This document shows positions 16,537 to 24,935 of a DNA stretch of 38,184 bases, one piece after another. The stretch covers positions 1 through 38,184 of the forward strand of contig VYGS01000076.1 of NCBI GenBank assembly GCA_009841725.1. Reading direction: 5' to 3'. Each line of letters begins with the position of its first letter. Position 1 is the first letter of the stretch. This stretch comes from Gammaproteobacteria bacterium (GTDB taxonomy: Bacteria > Pseudomonadota > Gammaproteobacteria > Arenicellales > Poriferihabitantaceae). A program made the translations under genes and the position numbers. Under the pieces are notes generated by a model. The model was not told where the DNA came from and made no database searches. It saw nothing but the letters and a program-made list of their open reading frames with translations.

Positions 16537-17331
16537 ATGTTCTTTGGTTTCGCATTCCGGGTTGCGCTGGTGCTGGTTCCGATCCTGGTCATGGGCATTG
16601 CCATCACCAGCGCCTTGAGCCTGCACAAGTTCGGCCAGACATTCTCGAATCTTCTGGACTCCCGGTTCGAATTCGTGACAGGTCAAATCAGGAACGACAT
16701 CGAAACCCAGATGGACCTGGGCCTGCCCCTGGAAAATCTGCAGATCACCGAAGTGCTCGAGGCATACGGACTGGACGACAGGCAGATTCTTTCCATCGAG
16801 GTGTTTGATGAATCCGGCCTGATTCTGCACAGTTCCGATTCGAGTTCCATCGGAGACCTGATTCCGGAAGAGTGGATCAGCATCTGGCGATTGAATGCCA
16901 GCACCGGCAACCCGTCCTGGTTCACCCAGGAAACCGACGCAGGAGTGGTGGGCACGCCCATCCGGAACAACCTTGGCCAGGATGTCGGTTCGCTCGTGCT
17001 TCGATATTCCCGTGATTACCTGGACCAGAAAATCCGCAGCCAGGCCCGCCACCTGCTTGTCGTCAATTCGGCCGCGGCGGGAATCGCGATTCTGATCGCG
17101 TTTTTCAGCGCCATGTACCTGCTCAATCAGGTCTGCAGGGAATTCAAGTCGATGGGCGAAGTCATGGACACCATCTCAAGCGACAGGCAAAAGGATATAT
17201 CAGCGCTTCGGGAGACCGGCATCAGGCACCCGGCTTTCCACCGATTCATCTCTGCGATACTGGTCACTTACAAGGACATGGAATCAACGATCATCCGGGC
17301 CAGGAATCTCGATGAAGGAAAGGAGCGTTGA
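16537..17331 (+). CDS. two-TM extracytoplasmic sensor protein without output domain
   Basis: 264 residues. TM1 spans about 6-28 and TM2 about 172-195. The roughly 140-residue periplasmic domain between them contains ILSIEVFDESGLILHSSD and GTPIRNNLGQDVGSLVLRYS, beta-rich stretches like those of Cache/PAS-type ligand domains. The cytoplasmic tail (about 70 residues) is helical and HAMP-like at its start (NQVCREFKSMGEVMDTI) but carries no kinase, cyclase, methyl-accepting or phosphatase domain. GAGG lies nine bases before the ATG. It is the first gene of the seven-gene run, and its stop overlaps the possible TTG start of the next gene. Its overall layout parallels the N-terminal sensor half of the MFS fusion that follows, so it may partner with it. 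Family unknown. Confidence 0.72.
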   Translation: MFFGFAFRVALVLVPILVMGIAITSALSLHKFGQTFSNLLDSRFEFVTGQIRNDIETQMDLGLPLENLQITEVLEAYGLDDRQILSIEVFDESGLILHSSDSSSIGDLIPEEWISIWRLNASTGNPSWFTQETDAGVVGTPIRNNLGQDVGSLVLRYSRDYLDQKIRSQARHLLVVNSAAAGIAILIAFFSAMYLLNQVCREFKSMGEVMDTISSDRQKDISALRETGIRHPAFHRFISAILVTYKDMESTIIRARNLDEGKER

Positions 17332-17333
17332 CG

Positions 17334-19484
17334 GTGGACGGCCAGAAAGCACAAGTCGAGGATACGGCCGACTCCCAAGTCCCGGCCCGGCAGCGGAGTC
17401 TTTTTCTTCGACTCCTCATGATGGGCGGAGCAATCATGCTGGTCAGCCAGATTGTCATCTCCTGGATTGCTCTCAAGGGATTTGAGGAGGAACTGGGGCC
17501 GGAACTGAACCAAAAGGCCTCCGCGGTAGGTCGCGCGCTGTCTACGGAACTCACCTATGCCATCAACGAGCTCGGCATCCCGCCGGGCAAGCTTGTCGGA
17601 GTGAGCGAGTATTTCCAGCATATCCTCGAGTCCAATTTCGACATCCAGTACCTGGCTCTCGTCGACAACCCCTCCGGAGTCATGTTTGAGCACAGCGTGC
17701 CGGACAAGCTTCTGGACCAATTTCCGGCAACCCTCCACGAATCGGATGGATCACACAACTCGCATTCAATTCGGGACATTGGCGGATACCTCGACCATCG
17801 CTTCCCGATCCACTTCAAGGGCGACTCGAGCGCCGCGCTGCACGTAGGGGTCAGCAGCGGAAACATACGCCAGCAACTTGCCACAATTTTCTTCGAGGTC
17901 ATCGCGGTGATTGTGGTGTCGATGGTGATCACCCTCGAGCTTCTCACCATGTTCATGAGTCGCCGCATTCTGGACCCCACGGCGCACCTGCAGAAAGTGC
18001 TCGAAGCCGGATCGAAGGGAAAATTCTCCTACCGGCTGTCGCTCCGGGCTCGAAACGAAATCGGCCTGATGGTCTCCAGCCTGAATCGGCTCCTGTATCA
18101 CCTGGAGCAACGGTACCAGGATTTCCAGTTCGAATTGCGCGAGCTCAGGGACGCGCAGATCGACCCGAGAATCAGCCAGAAAATCGCGGCACTGAAAACG
18201 CAGGCCAGCAAACGCTACGGGTTCACCGACCAATTCAGCGTGATCGAAAAGACACCGGCCCTGATTCGCGTTCCGTTCTTTCTGTTCATTTTCTCGGAGG
18301 AGTTGTCCCGATCCTTCTTTCCGCTCTTCGTAAGCGGTTTCATCCCGGTTGAGCCGGCCCTCTCCTACGAGATGATGATCAGCCTGCCGATCACCCTGTT
18401 CATGGTCGCAGCCGTTGTCGCCACCCTGCTTGCCGGCAATCTGACCCATCGTCTGGGCTGTTCACGGCTTTTCCTGATTGGAATCGGCTGTGCATTCGCA
18501 GGATATTGCGGAACCTTTCTGTCCGACAACTACACCGAGCTGATCATCTGGCGATGTCTGAACGGGGTGGGCTACGGCCTGATTTTCAACGCTTGTGAAA
18601 CCTGGATTGCCCTGCATTCCAGAGCCGGGAATCGTGCGCACAGCGCATCGGCCTATGTCGGCGCGATCTTCGCCGGGTATGTGTGCGGCCCTTCCCTGGG
18701 CGGGATGTTTGCAGACCATGTGGGCCAGCAGACGATCTTCCTGATTTCGGCAGGCCTGTCCGTCCTGTCCGGGTACGCAGCCTACCGGCTGCTTGCCAGT
18801 TCCAGCTCCGGACCGGGCAAGAATGCCGGATCGGCCCCGAATGCCCGCGTGTTCGGAATGCGCCCGTGGGCAATCCTGTTCAGCGACAACCTTTTCATCA
18901 GCACCATCCTGACGGCGATATCGACTCGAACCACGCTTTCTGCATTCCTGTTCGTTCTGATTCCCCTGTATCTGAATGAGCTCGGACACAGCAGCACCCA
19001 GATCGGGCAAATGATGATGCTCTACGGGGTAATCATCGTCATCGGAACACCCGCAACATCACGCCTCGCCGACAAAATCGGAAAGTATTTCACAATGACC
19101 GTGATGGGTGCCACGCTGAGCGGATTGGGGCTGCTTGCCACGTTGGCAAGCGACCATCTTGGGGATTCCCGGGCCGTCCTCATTTCCATCGTTGCCGTAG
19201 GCCTGGGGCATTGCCTGATCCTGTCGCCACGATATGCCATCATGCAGCAAATCGTTTACAGGTATCGCCATCTTATCGAGAGTTCGGTTTCCATCGGCAT
19301 CTATCAGTTCGTGGACCGGATCGGCCTCATCATCGGACCGCTGCTCGCCGCCATTCTGATCCAGCAGATGCCCTATGCGAATGCGATCGCAGCCATCGGC
19401 GCAATCGTTCTCGTCGCCATCACCCTGTCCGCGATAATCGCCAATGTCGGCCAAAGCCAGATCAAGGGGGAATCGAGCGCATGA
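17334..19484 (+). CDS. sensor-HAMP-MFS transporter fusion protein
   Basis: About 716 residues. An N-terminal TM (about 24-46 counting from the TTG at 17328), a periplasmic domain of about 140 residues and a second TM (about 187-211) come first. They lead into a HAMP-like segment (SRRILDPTAHLQKVLEAG ... ARNEIGLMVSSLNRLL, about 212-265) and a helical linker. Residues about 315-705 are a full 12-helix major facilitator domain: the loop between helices 2 and 3 has GNLTHRLGCSR, the second half has the equivalent SRLADKIGKYF, and a Ser/Gly-rich cytosolic loop (about 490-505) separates the halves. The GTG at 17334 has AGGAG eight bases upstream; TTG 17328, overlapping the previous stop, is also possible. 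The fusion puts a signal-receptor architecture normally attached to kinases or cyclases onto a transporter. It may act as a ligand-gated transporter or a transceptor. Confidence 0.85.
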   Translation: MDGQKAQVEDTADSQVPARQRSLFLRLLMMGGAIMLVSQIVISWIALKGFEEELGPELNQKASAVGRALSTELTYAINELGIPPGKLVGVSEYFQHILESNFDIQYLALVDNPSGVMFEHSVPDKLLDQFPATLHESDGSHNSHSIRDIGGYLDHRFPIHFKGDSSAALHVGVSSGNIRQQLATIFFEVIAVIVVSMVITLELLTMFMSRRILDPTAHLQKVLEAGSKGKFSYRLSLRARNEIGLMVSSLNRLLYHLEQRYQDFQFELRELRDAQIDPRISQKIAALKTQASKRYGFTDQFSVIEKTPALIRVPFFLFIFSEELSRSFFPLFVSGFIPVEPALSYEMMISLPITLFMVAAVVATLLAGNLTHRLGCSRLFLIGIGCAFAGYCGTFLSDNYTELIIWRCLNGVGYGLIFNACETWIALHSRAGNRAHSASAYVGAIFAGYVCGPSLGGMFADHVGQQTIFLISAGLSVLSGYAAYRLLASSSSGPGKNAGSAPNARVFGMRPWAILFSDNLFISTILTAISTRTTLSAFLFVLIPLYLNELGHSSTQIGQMMMLYGVIIVIGTPATSRLADKIGKYFTMTVMGATLSGLGLLATLASDHLGDSRAVLISIVAVGLGHCLILSPRYAIMQQIVYRYRHLIESSVSIGIYQFVDRIGLIIGPLLAAILIQQMPYANAIAAIGAIVLVAITLSAIIANVGQSQIKGESSA

Positions 19485-20524
19485 CATCCCGAAAATTCCG
19501 CTTTCCCTGGCTTGCCGGGATCCTGGTCATTTCGCTGCTCACGCCGCTTGGTGGATACGCACAGCACACGGAAACGGACGGGAAGGACCAGCCCCACAAG
19601 ATCTTTGCCGTGGTCTGGCGCGGGGAGACCGCGGTGGAAGCCGGATTCAAGGATTATCTGGACCAGCGAGGCATTCCGTACGAGCTGACAGTCCGCAATC
19701 TTGATCTCGATCGGGGCAATGCCCCGCCGATCATCCAGGAAATCCGCTACGCCAAGCCGGATCTGGTCTATACGTGGGGGACCGGAACCACCCTCAGCAT
19801 TCTTGGCAGCGTGGATACGGATACCCCGGAAAAGTTCATCCGCGACATTCCGGCCATCTTCGTGCTGGTGGCCTACCCCCAGGCCGCCAACATCATCAAG
19901 AGCTATGAAAGCACCGGCCGGCCTGTTTCGGGAGTCTCCTTTCTCGCTCCGCTTGATGCGCAGATGAATGTCATCCGGGCCTATCGCCCCTTCAAGAAAC
20001 TGGCTTCGATCTATGACAGCACTTCCCGAAATGTCAGGATCAATGTCGAATTGCTGAAGGAGGCGGTGCCCAGGGCCGGAATGGAATTTCTGCCCCTCCC
20101 GATTCCTCTGGACGATGACAACAAGTCGGATCCGGATACCCTGCCGGAATTGATCCGGCAGGCAAAGTCCGAAGGCGTGGAAGTGCTGTACATCGGTCCG
20201 GATTCGTTTCTGGCACGGCACGGAGAGATATTCACCAAGACCGCGATCGAGGAGGGCCTGCCGACTTTTGCGTCCACCCAGTTTCCCGTGAAAAACTCGC
20301 ACAGCATGTTCGGCCTGATCTCGGACTACTATACCCTGGGCAAGCTGGCGGGCCTGCAGGCCGAAAAAATCCTGGTGGACGGAACCCGGCCGCGAAACCT
20401 GCCTGTCGCCCAGTTAGGCCGTTTCAAGTTGTGGATCAACATGGACGTCGTGCGCGCACTGGGCGTATATCCGCCTCTGGGCATGATATCGATTGCCGAC
20501 TTCAAGGACAGCGGACTGGAATAA
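19481..20524 (+). CDS. ABC-type substrate-binding protein, ABC_sub_bind (TrpX/YtrP-like) family
   Basis: 347 residues. A signal peptide (FRFPWLAGILVISLLTPLGG, cleavage near YAQ) precedes a two-lobed periplasmic binding protein. Characteristic parts are KIFAVVWRGETAVEAGFKDYL, DLVYTWGTGTTLSILG, PAIFVLVAYPQAANI, GRPVSGVSFLAPLDAQ, LYIGPDSFLARHGEIFTKTA, and a C-terminal DYYTLGKLAGLQAEKIL. These match the PF04392 family, members of which bind aromatic amino acids or related small molecules for ABC importers. No ABC permease or ATPase gene is present anywhere in the window. Its ATG overlaps the stop of the MFS fusion (ATGA), and it is followed by the SpoIIE phosphatase after 26 bp. It therefore more likely presents a ligand to the two membrane sensors than feeds an importer. 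Confidence 0.86.
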   Translation: MTSRKFRFPWLAGILVISLLTPLGGYAQHTETDGKDQPHKIFAVVWRGETAVEAGFKDYLDQRGIPYELTVRNLDLDRGNAPPIIQEIRYAKPDLVYTWGTGTTLSILGSVDTDTPEKFIRDIPAIFVLVAYPQAANIIKSYESTGRPVSGVSFLAPLDAQMNVIRAYRPFKKLASIYDSTSRNVRINVELLKEAVPRAGMEFLPLPIPLDDDNKSDPDTLPELIRQAKSEGVEVLYIGPDSFLARHGEIFTKTAIEEGLPTFASTQFPVKNSHSMFGLISDYYTLGKLAGLQAEKILVDGTRPRNLPVAQLGRFKLWINMDVVRALGVYPPLGMISIADFKDSGLE

Positions 20525-20550
20525 CCCATCTGCCCATGATCTTCTGACCC

Positions 20551-22653
20551 ATGCTGCTTCGCACACGAATAAGCTTTTTTGTGACGCTGACGATCGCGCT
20601 CATTTGCGCGAGCATCGTGTACGTTGGACTCCAGCGCGAACAGCTGATCAAGAACCAATACGCCCGCGAGTCGGTCAGCGACCAGATCAATCTCTGGAAC
20701 AAGATCAACAACGAAATCATCCAGCAAATGGGAAGCAGCAAGTCGCTGGTCATGGAAAACCGGAACCTGATTCACGCCATCGAACGCCAGGATTCTGCCG
20801 CAGTCCAGGAACTCGGACGTGAACTGTTCGCACAGGTCGCTGAAAACAGGACGATCGGGCGTCTTGACATCGTCTACGGAGACGGTTCTCTCGCCTTCTC
20901 TTCCCTGCCATCTGTCTTTCAAAGTCCGACCGTCTCTCCGGGCATTGCGAAAACGCATATTCAAAACAATACGATCGCGACCGGGATCGGCAATGACCTG
21001 CAGAGGAACACATCCATCGTATACGGATTTCCACTCGGCAGTGGAAAATCGATCGGCATGGCGATTTTCGCCACGGATATTCTCACCGCGATTGCCGAAA
21101 TGGAACGTGTCACGGATTCGCTGGTGATCTTCACCAACCGGCGGAGCCGGCTGATCTCGGCATCCGACAAGACCCTTTGGGGAAGCCTGCGCAAGCAGGT
21201 CGATCTGAACAATCTCAACACGCTCCAGACCATCAGGATTGCAGAACAGTATTATTCGGTGACCGTGCTTCCCCAGGCCGCCGAGCTGTCCGGCCTTATC
21301 GGTCGAATTGTCATCGTCAAGAACATTACCGAACTGATCGCCGGTCAAAAGGCCATCAGCAATCCTTCGGCGATCATCATCAGCTTCCTCATCCTGCTTT
21401 TCCTGATCGGCCTGTATTTGTACATGTCGCGGGCATTTGCACCGCTGGCGGAAAGTGTCAGGGTTCTGGATGCGCTGTCCAAAGGAGACCTGCAGGCCCA
21501 TGTCGAGGATACGACCTCGGACAACGAAGTCGGACAGATATCAAGCGCCATCAACGTGTTCCGGGGCGACCTGGTGGCGCTGAACCGTTTCCGGCGCTCC
21601 CGGGAACGACAACAGGCGCGCCAGAAACGTTTCATCATCCGCGAGATGACCGACTTGTCCGAGACGCTGGAGGGGGAGGAACGCGATCAGATCCTAGAAG
21701 AGCTCGACAAGATCCGGTCCATCGTCCAGGATGATCCCTCGAGCATGGAGCACCGGGAACAGGCCATGAGGGAGATCATGGATGACGATGGGGAAAAACA
21801 GTCGCAGCAGCCCGACAGCCTGGCGATGATGGCGGTTGCATTCCAGCACATGTCCGGCCGGGTGCAGGATGCGATGCATACCAAAGAGGCGCTGTCCTCC
21901 ATCCAGAAGGAACTGGATATCGCGACACGGGTCCAGCTGTCCCTGATTCCGGACAATCTCGATCTTTCGAAACCGTTTCATGCGGCCGGCTACATGACAC
22001 CGGCAAAGGAGGTTGGGGGCGATTTCTTCGATCTGTTTCGGCTCGACGAGTACCGGATAGGCGTCGCAATCGCCGATGTCTCCGGCAAAGGCGTACCGGC
22101 TGCATTGTTCATGGTCATGGCCAGAACCCTGCTGCGCAGCACCGTTTTCCATATCGACTCCCCGGCCACCGTGCTGGAATACATGAACGACTATCTCGAG
22201 AAGAACAACGATGAGCAGTTGTTTGTGACCCTGTTCTACGGGATACTGAACGAGCGCGAGGGAACCCTGACCTATTCGACCGGAGGACACAATCCCCCGA
22301 TCGTCTCCGACAGCAACGGAACCCGGGTTCTGGAACAGACGGAGGGAGCGGTCCTGGCACTGATCGACGACATTGTTTACGATGAAACGAGCGTAATGCT
22401 CGAGGACGGTTCGCGTATTATCATGATGACAGACGGCATTCCCGAATCCTTCAACAAGAACGGAGAGGCGTTCGGGGATGACAGGACACTCGAAACCATT
22501 GATGGCCTGAAGCCGGATCAGACTCCCGAAGAAGATATCAAGCAGTTGATTGGAGCCGTTGAGACATTTGTCGGTGAAGCCCCCCAATTCGATGACATTA
22601 CATGCGTTATTCTCCATTACAGACAAGATGAACAATCAGAAAGAGGATCATGA
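20551..22653 (+). CDS. membrane HAMP-SpoIIE (PP2C-type) serine phosphatase
   Basis: 700 residues. TM1 spans about 7-26, followed by a large periplasmic sensor (about 27-270), TM2 (about 273-293) and HAMP (about 294-345, with AFAPLAESVRVLDALSKGDL and NEVGQISSAINVFRGD). A long charged coiled-coil region (about 345-460) leads to a C-terminal PPM/SpoIIE phosphatase domain (about 460-695). The domain opens with the RsbU-like ELDIATRVQLSLIPDNL. Metal-binding residues are present: EVGGDFFD (Asp491), ADVSGKGVPAALFM (Asp509), MTDGIPE (Asp628) and FDDITCV (Asp681/682); STGGHNPP is also conserved. Such enzymes dephosphorylate the STAS antagonist in partner-switching systems. Its stop overlaps the ATG of the RsbW-like kinase, so translation of phosphatase and kinase is probably coupled. 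The ATG at 20551 is the first in frame. Confidence 0.93.
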   Translation: MLLRTRISFFVTLTIALICASIVYVGLQREQLIKNQYARESVSDQINLWNKINNEIIQQMGSSKSLVMENRNLIHAIERQDSAAVQELGRELFAQVAENRTIGRLDIVYGDGSLAFSSLPSVFQSPTVSPGIAKTHIQNNTIATGIGNDLQRNTSIVYGFPLGSGKSIGMAIFATDILTAIAEMERVTDSLVIFTNRRSRLISASDKTLWGSLRKQVDLNNLNTLQTIRIAEQYYSVTVLPQAAELSGLIGRIVIVKNITELIAGQKAISNPSAIIISFLILLFLIGLYLYMSRAFAPLAESVRVLDALSKGDLQAHVEDTTSDNEVGQISSAINVFRGDLVALNRFRRSRERQQARQKRFIIREMTDLSETLEGEERDQILEELDKIRSIVQDDPSSMEHREQAMREIMDDDGEKQSQQPDSLAMMAVAFQHMSGRVQDAMHTKEALSSIQKELDIATRVQLSLIPDNLDLSKPFHAAGYMTPAKEVGGDFFDLFRLDEYRIGVAIADVSGKGVPAALFMVMARTLLRSTVFHIDSPATVLEYMNDYLEKNNDEQLFVTLFYGILNEREGTLTYSTGGHNPPIVSDSNGTRVLEQTEGAVLALIDDIVYDETSVMLEDGSRIIMMTDGIPESFNKNGEAFGDDRTLETIDGLKPDQTPEEDIKQLIGAVETFVGEAPQFDDITCVILHYRQDEQSERGS

Positions 22654-23084
22654 TGCCTGAACGACAGAGTCTAAACCTGAGCCTGCGCAGTGACTTGACT
22701 GAAATCCCTCGCATTGCGGATGAAATCACAGCATTTGGGGAGGCCCACGGCTGGTCGTTGCAATGGATATCCAACACCAATTTGGCGCTCGACGAGTTGA
22801 TCACCAACTCGATCAGCTATGGCCATCTTGATGAGAGAGATGATGCAATCCGGCTCATGCTGAGTGTCGAGAACGACCAGTTGGTGATCGTTATGGAAGA
22901 CGACGGGATTGCCTTCAATCCGTTTGAAGAGGCGGACTCGCCGGATCTGGATTCCGAGATCGAGGATCGGATGATCGGCGGGTTGGGCGTCTTTTTCGTC
23001 AAGACGCTCACCAGCGATTACCGATACCAGAGAGTCGGCGAAATCAACCGCATCACACTTGTCCAGGATTCCGTCCAGGCATAA
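22650..23084 (+). CDS. RsbW/SpoIIAB-type GHKL ATP-binding protein (anti-sigma-like serine kinase)
   Basis: 144 residues, a stand-alone HATPase_c_2 domain. The N box is LALDELITNSISYG (Glu49, Asn53), the G1 box is MEDDGIAFNPF (Asp84-Gly86) and the G2 loop is RMIGGLGVFFVK (Gly110-Gly113). These are the ATP-binding elements of the anti-sigma kinase family. In known systems the kinase binds either a sigma factor or other effector and phosphorylates the STAS antagonist on Ser. No sigma-factor gene lies in this window, as is common for proteobacterial partner switches, in which the output may be something other than sigma. Its ATG overlaps the phosphatase stop (ATGA), with AGAGGA before it, and it is 6 bp from the hydrolase gene. 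Confidence 0.9.
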   Translation: MMPERQSLNLSLRSDLTEIPRIADEITAFGEAHGWSLQWISNTNLALDELITNSISYGHLDERDDAIRLMLSVENDQLVIVMEDDGIAFNPFEEADSPDLDSEIEDRMIGGLGVFFVKTLTSDYRYQRVGEINRITLVQDSVQA

Positions 23085-23090
23085 ATCGAC

Positions 23091-24206
23091 ATGCCGAACA
23101 GAAAGTGGCTGCCCGGAGGAACGGGGGAACTCGATACCGCACGAATTTCCGACAACGCCCTGGGCGAATGGTATGAGCACTGCGGCAAGCCGGAACCCGG
23201 CACGCTGAGCTGGGATGACTATCACGCCATGCTGCATGCCATCGAGCACAGCTTCCGCCATCTGCCGGACATCCACAGATTTCGCTACCTCCATCCGGTG
23301 CGCCTGCAACATCCGGAATTCGGAACCGGAAAACCGTATGAAGTCCCCATATCGTATTCCGATACTGCAAGCGAATGCGAACCGGTCATAACAATTGGCG
23401 GCCTGATCAATACCAAGCACCGCTTCGATTTCCTGGCCAACGATACGTCTGCCGATCTTCGCATCATTGCGATTGACCTGGCCGGCCGGGGCGGGAGCGG
23501 GTGGCTGTCGGAACAGTCGGACTACAACATTGAAACCTATATCGAGCAACTCCTGCAATTCATGGACCATCTCGGCCTGTCCTCGTGCACATTGCTTGGG
23601 TCGTCTCTGGGCGGGTCGATTTCGATTCGGCTGGCGGCCCGCTATCCCGACCGGGTCAACCGGATCATACTCAATGACAGTGGTCCGTATATTCCGGTCG
23701 AAAGAAGACAGCGACGCGCGACCGCCATCGCCCGTCACTATGTCTTCGACACACCGGCGGGAATGTTCAGGAAAACGGCCATATCGGCGCGGAATTCCGG
23801 GCCGGCCCCGGATGCGGTCCTGCTGTACAACCATCATCACAAGACACGCTGGTCCAACGAGGAGAACGGGCGCGTCTACCGCCATGACATCAGGGCAATG
23901 CTTGCGTATCGCTCCGAAGCGACCCGAAGCCTCGACCAATGGAGCTACTGGGACCAGCTTCAATGCCCGGTTCTGTTGCTTCATGGTCTTGAGAGTGATG
24001 CCATGCTCGACGAAACCATCGACCGCATGAAATCGAATCCACAGCTGTCGGTCATCCATGTTCACGACACCGGGCACACACCGAGTCTCAGTGATGGAGA
24101 CCTCAACAGGAAAATCGCCGAATGGGTGCTGAACGACCGTGCGTACAGCCAGGATTTCCATTTCCGAAGCCGATACCGGCCCGAAAACATTTTCTACAGA
24201 ATATGA
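23091..24206 (+). CDS. alpha/beta hydrolase with an N-terminal extension
   Basis: 371 residues. The alpha/beta-hydrolase core begins near residue 85, with ITIGGLINTKHRFDFLAND replacing the usual HG oxyanion strand and IAIDLAGRGGSGW following. The nucleophile elbow is LLGSSLGGSISIRLA (Ser172, GxSxG). The acid residue is in LLHGLESDAMLDE (Asp303) and the catalytic His in DTGHTPSLS (His329), so the triad is intact. About 85 residues precede the core (LSWDDYHAMLHAIEHSFRH), not usual for simple hydrolases. The core resembles proline-iminopeptidase/MhpC-like esterases. The substrate is unknown; it may process the ligand sensed by the upstream proteins or a secondary metabolite. It sits 6 bp after the kinase gene, and its stop overlaps the next ATG. 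Confidence 0.82.
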   Translation: MPNRKWLPGGTGELDTARISDNALGEWYEHCGKPEPGTLSWDDYHAMLHAIEHSFRHLPDIHRFRYLHPVRLQHPEFGTGKPYEVPISYSDTASECEPVITIGGLINTKHRFDFLANDTSADLRIIAIDLAGRGGSGWLSEQSDYNIETYIEQLLQFMDHLGLSSCTLLGSSLGGSISIRLAARYPDRVNRIILNDSGPYIPVERRQRRATAIARHYVFDTPAGMFRKTAISARNSGPAPDAVLLYNHHHKTRWSNEENGRVYRHDIRAMLAYRSEATRSLDQWSYWDQLQCPVLLLHGLESDAMLDETIDRMKSNPQLSVIHVHDTGHTPSLSDGDLNRKIAEWVLNDRAYSQDFHFRSRYRPENIFYRI

Positions 24207-24787
24207 CAGGATCTGCATCTGAAAAATCCGAATGCGGATTTTTCTTCGCGAGACATGGGCAATCCATTTCGAACCGAGACGAGGTCAGCGCGGGTGGGGA
24301 CATCGACCCCGGGCTGACGGAAATCGGCCGGGAGCAGGCACGGGTGATTGCCGGGATATTCCAAGATCTCGAAAGAAAGCCGGGCTACATTGTCACGCCT
24401 CCCCTCAAGCGGACTCTCGACACGGCCCGCATCATCAACCAAACCCTACATCTGGAAATCCGAATCGAAGCCTCTCTGGTCGAGCGATTTCTGGGCGACT
24501 GGAACGGCCAGTCCAGCGCCATCACGGATCCGTTGCTCAGGAAGGGGGTCACGCCACCGAACGGAGAGAGTGCGACCGCCTTCAGAAACCGGATTCTGGA
24601 CTCTTTTCGCGGCCTTTCACGGCAATGCGAAAACTGGCCGCTGGTCGTCGGCAACCGCGGTCCCTCCCGGGTACTGCTCGAGGAAATCCGACCCGGCAAC
24701 GGAGACTTCCTGGCGAATGGGGAACTGATGCAGGTGCGATTGTCGCCCGGAATCGAATTCCGTATCGCTGGAGTCGAGAGGCTGTAG
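24203..24787 (+). CDS. histidine-phosphatase-fold protein lacking the second catalytic His
   Basis: 194 residues, phosphoglycerate-mutase-like branch. The RHG motif FFARHGQSISNRDE (His18), TPPLKRTLDTARIIN (Arg70) and LVERFLGDWNG (Glu94) are all present. However, the strand that normally carries the second catalytic histidine (V.HGG) reads LVVGNRGPSRVLLE: Asn at the His position (about residue 151), with no other His nearby. The second His normally helps bind and transfer the phosphate, so phosphatase activity is doubtful and the protein may bind phosphorylated ligands instead. Its ATG overlaps the hydrolase stop (ATGA), and it ends the seven-gene run. Starts further upstream, to 24122, are unlikely since they overlap deeply with the hydrolase gene. 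Confidence 0.8.
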   Translation: MTGSASEKSECGFFFARHGQSISNRDEVSAGGDIDPGLTEIGREQARVIAGIFQDLERKPGYIVTPPLKRTLDTARIINQTLHLEIRIEASLVERFLGDWNGQSSAITDPLLRKGVTPPNGESATAFRNRILDSFRGLSRQCENWPLVVGNRGPSRVLLEEIRPGNGDFLANGELMQVRLSPGIEFRIAGVERL

Positions 24788-24874
24788 CGCCCCGATCAAA
24801 CTTCAGATTGCCCGATCCCTACCGATCTGGACAACCGGGCTTCGGTTCCGTGCGAACAGGAGCCGGCTGTTTCA

Positions 24875-24893
24875 CGAATCGGGACCCGGTTCG
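24875..24893. repeat. 8 bp stem-loop downstream of the signalling operon
   Basis: CGAATCGG-GAC-CCGGTTCG, a stem of eight pairs with one G-U-type pair, in the gap between the operon end and the znuA remnant. No T run follows on the plus strand, so it is not a standard intrinsic terminator for the operon. On the minus strand it lies just past the znuA remnant. Confidence 0.35.
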
Positions 24894-24935
24894 GAAAACT
24901 TGAAAAAAGGCCGCGCCCGGGTTTCCCTGACCTGT

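Noticed and set aside
24875-24920. Intrinsic terminator for the signalling operon
   Set aside because: A stem-loop is present but the following sequence is A-rich on the plus strand and has no T run; on the minus strand the T6 precedes the stem instead of following it.
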